Assembly (NCBI GenBank): GCA_013694945.1
Contig: JACDBM010000339.1
Location: forward strand, 1 to 6,443
DNA from: Chthoniobacterales bacterium
GTDB lineage: Bacteria; Verrucomicrobiota; Verrucomicrobiia; Chthoniobacterales; UBA10450
DNA length: 6,443 bases
Reading direction: 5' to 3'
The position numbers and the translations under genes were made by a program. Below, piece after piece: positions 5,313 to 6,443 of this stretch. Position 1 is the first letter of the stretch. The number at the start of each line of letters is the position of its first letter. The notes under the pieces were generated by a model that was not told the DNA's origin, did no database searches, and was given only the letters and a program-made list of their open reading frames with translations.

Positions 5313-6443
5313 GAGCGTGACCTTGCCAGCTCGACGGCGAACGGGAGAATGTCGATGCCGAAGAATTGATGGAGTGAGATGGCGCTCTCGAGTGATTCGC
5401 GCTTACTCACTTCGCGCAAGCGCAGGAGGATGTCGCGCTCGAGACGCTTCATTTCGCGATAGGCGATGAAGAGGAAGTTGCCGGAGCCACAGGCGGGATC
5501 GAGGACGCGAAACTGACGCAGATCGGCCAGAGCTTTTCGCAACTCGGTGACGCTATTGCCGGCGGCATTGATTCGCTCGCGCCATGGCTTCACGATTGTG
5601 GGTCCGACCACTTTGCGGATGTCGAACCCGCTGGTGAAATGCGCGCCAAAGGCATGGCGCGCTTTCTTCTCCATGCTGTCCTGAAAGAGGGTGCCGAAGA
5701 TTTCCGGGCGGACGTGAGCCCAGTTCTCGGTCGCGGATTCACAGAGGCGGTATGCTTCTGCGCTCTTCAGCTCGATCGGGTCGACCACTGCGAAGAGGCC
5801 GCCATTGAAATAGCGCACATCCTTATAACGGCCACCCGGCGCCCGTTGTTCCGTCGCCATCTGCCGGAAGAGTCCTCCGATCAGGTCATAGGAGCTTGCA
5901 CCTTGCTCGGCGCATTCGTGTAGCAACTCACTCAGGAGTTGCTCGGGAAGCAAGCCGATGTCTTCGGCAACCATGCCGACCAGTAGCTGCAGAACAAACC
6001 GCTGCGCGCGCTCTCGGCTTTCGCCGCGGTCGACCATCTCACGAAACACCGTTGCCATTTGATCGGCGGCGCGGCGGGTGACATCGACCCAATTGTTGCC
6101 GAAGATTGGTTTCTTCCAGACCGGCAGCAGGAAATTGAAAGGCGCGATGTTCTCGGCAAGCTCTGCAAGCTTCACTCGCTCGACCGGATCGAAGAGCTGG
6201 ATGTTGAAGTCATAGATCCAGAACTCGTCGAAGTTGCAAAGGATGACGAAGGGCGGGCGCTTCGGAACGATGTGCGTCCAGTAGTCGAAAATCTGGTCGT
6301 AATGCTTCTCGAGATTCTCCCCGCGCGATTTCATCTCGGCGAGGACGCGGTCCGGCCAGAGCAGGTCGGCGAATTTCTTTCCGCCCTTCGGTCGCGCGGC
6401 TTCCCCTTTGATCAACTCCAACTGCGGCGAGCCGGGCTTCTTG
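5306..6443 (-). CDS. MmeI-like enzyme, N-terminal fragment (nuclease, spacer, SAM motif)
   Basis: The frame is open from the right edge; an in-frame TTG at 6421 is unlikely to be the true start, because codons upstream of it (K-K-P-G-S-P-Q) continue the frame. The PD-(D/E)xK-like segment FADLLWPDRVLAEMKSRG comes first, then HYDQIFDYW and CNFDEFWIYDF. A long helical stretch follows, including the GGLFAVVD and FGTLFQDSM segments. The motif I DPACGSGNFLFIAYREMKR lies near the end, at about residue 308 counted from 6421. It stops at 5306-5308 after V-E-L-A-R-S-R-S-C, where the family continues V-E-L-A-K-V-T-L. Alone it lacks the catalytic NPPY and target recognition, so it should not methylate DNA. 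Confidence 0.8.
   Translation of the reverse strand, partial: KKPGSPQLELIKGEAARPKGGKKFADLLWPDRVLAEMKSRGENLEKHYDQIFDYWTHIVPKRPPFVILCNFDEFWIYDFNIQLFDPVERVKLAELAENIAPFNFLLPVWKKPIFGNNWVDVTRRAADQMATVFREMVDRGESRERAQRFVLQLLVGMVAEDIGLLPEQLLSELLHECAEQGASSYDLIGGLFRQMATEQRAPGGRYKDVRYFNGGLFAVVDPIELKSAEAYRLCESATENWAHVRPEIFGTLFQDSMEKKARHAFGAHFTSGFDIRKVVGPTIVKPWRERINAAGNSVTELRKALADLRQFRVLDPACGSGNFLFIAYREMKRLERDILLRLREVSKRESLESAISLHQFFGIDILPFAVELARSRSC

Larger units (their letters stand above)
3723..6443 (-). pseudogene. MmeI-like fused restriction endonuclease/DNA adenine methyltransferase, interrupted by three frameshifts and open at the right edge
   Basis: Joined across three shifts, the minus-strand frames give ~907 codons of an MmeI-type (Type IIL/IIG) enzyme, which cleaves and N6-methylates DNA with one polypeptide and one target-recognition domain. 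In order: a nuclease-like D...E-M-K segment (E at 6335-6337, K at 6329-6331), a helical spacer, SAM motif DPACGSGNFL (5471-5500), catalytic NPPY (5139-5150), target-recognition region (about 4850-4000), and a C-terminal end reading DDADPLAFLLELN then KEKAGEKIRLPGLPL. Lesions: one base lost at 5324/5325 (V-E-L-A|K-V-T-L), one lost at about 4855 (V-H-V-S|I-V-N-W), and one gained near 3913 (H-L-D|S-A-V-H). The stop is TGA at 3723-3725. The 5' end lies beyond the window. As written it cannot make the full enzyme, unless the shifts are sequencing errors. Confidence 0.88.

Overview
The window looks like an accessory, defence-type region beside a core gene of a Gram-negative-like bacterium with moderately high GC. 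The only core gene is the 3' end of ispH at the left edge. Its wording (GASCPNNL, the HYDLHQ segment) resembles IspH of Acidobacteriota or Verrucomicrobiota-type soil bacteria. That placement is a low-confidence inference from remembered family patterns, not a search.

Layout from left to right. (1) 3-269, +: end of ispH. (2) 282-987, -: decayed DUF5131 (phage Gp37/Gp68, three-Cys motif) gene with about five lesions. (3) 1082-1839, +: a tight cluster of an unrecognised 65-aa protein, a ribbon-helix-helix antitoxin and a ParE/RelE-type toxin. (4) 1864-1971, -: a second, short 5' fragment of a DUF5131 gene, so two partial DUF5131 copies in the same orientation flank the toxin-antitoxin cluster. 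(5) 2041-2763, +: unrecognised ~240-aa protein with faint HEPN-like features. (6) 2760-2972, -: decayed DUF2283 gene. (7) 3004-3741, +: protein with an N-terminal HEPN-like domain and an unrecognised C-terminal part. (8) 3723-6443, -: MmeI-like fused restriction endonuclease/adenine methyltransferase, open at the right edge and broken by three single-base-scale frameshifts.

The toxin-antitoxin pair, the two HEPN-like proteins and the MmeI-like enzyme suggest a small defence island, but the restriction-modification gene, DUF5131 and DUF2283 are all inactivated as the sequence stands. The intact genes are ispH (visible part), the three-gene toxin-antitoxin cluster and the two HEPN-like genes. 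About ten lesions lie in three genes and none in the others. This favours real decay of the cargo, although single-base assembly errors cannot be excluded. The observations most worth a second look are the possible paired HEPN-like proteins, the duplicated DUF5131 5' ends around the toxin-antitoxin cluster, and the three-gene form of that cluster. I saw no CRISPR array, tRNA, rRNA, insertion sequence or replication origin.
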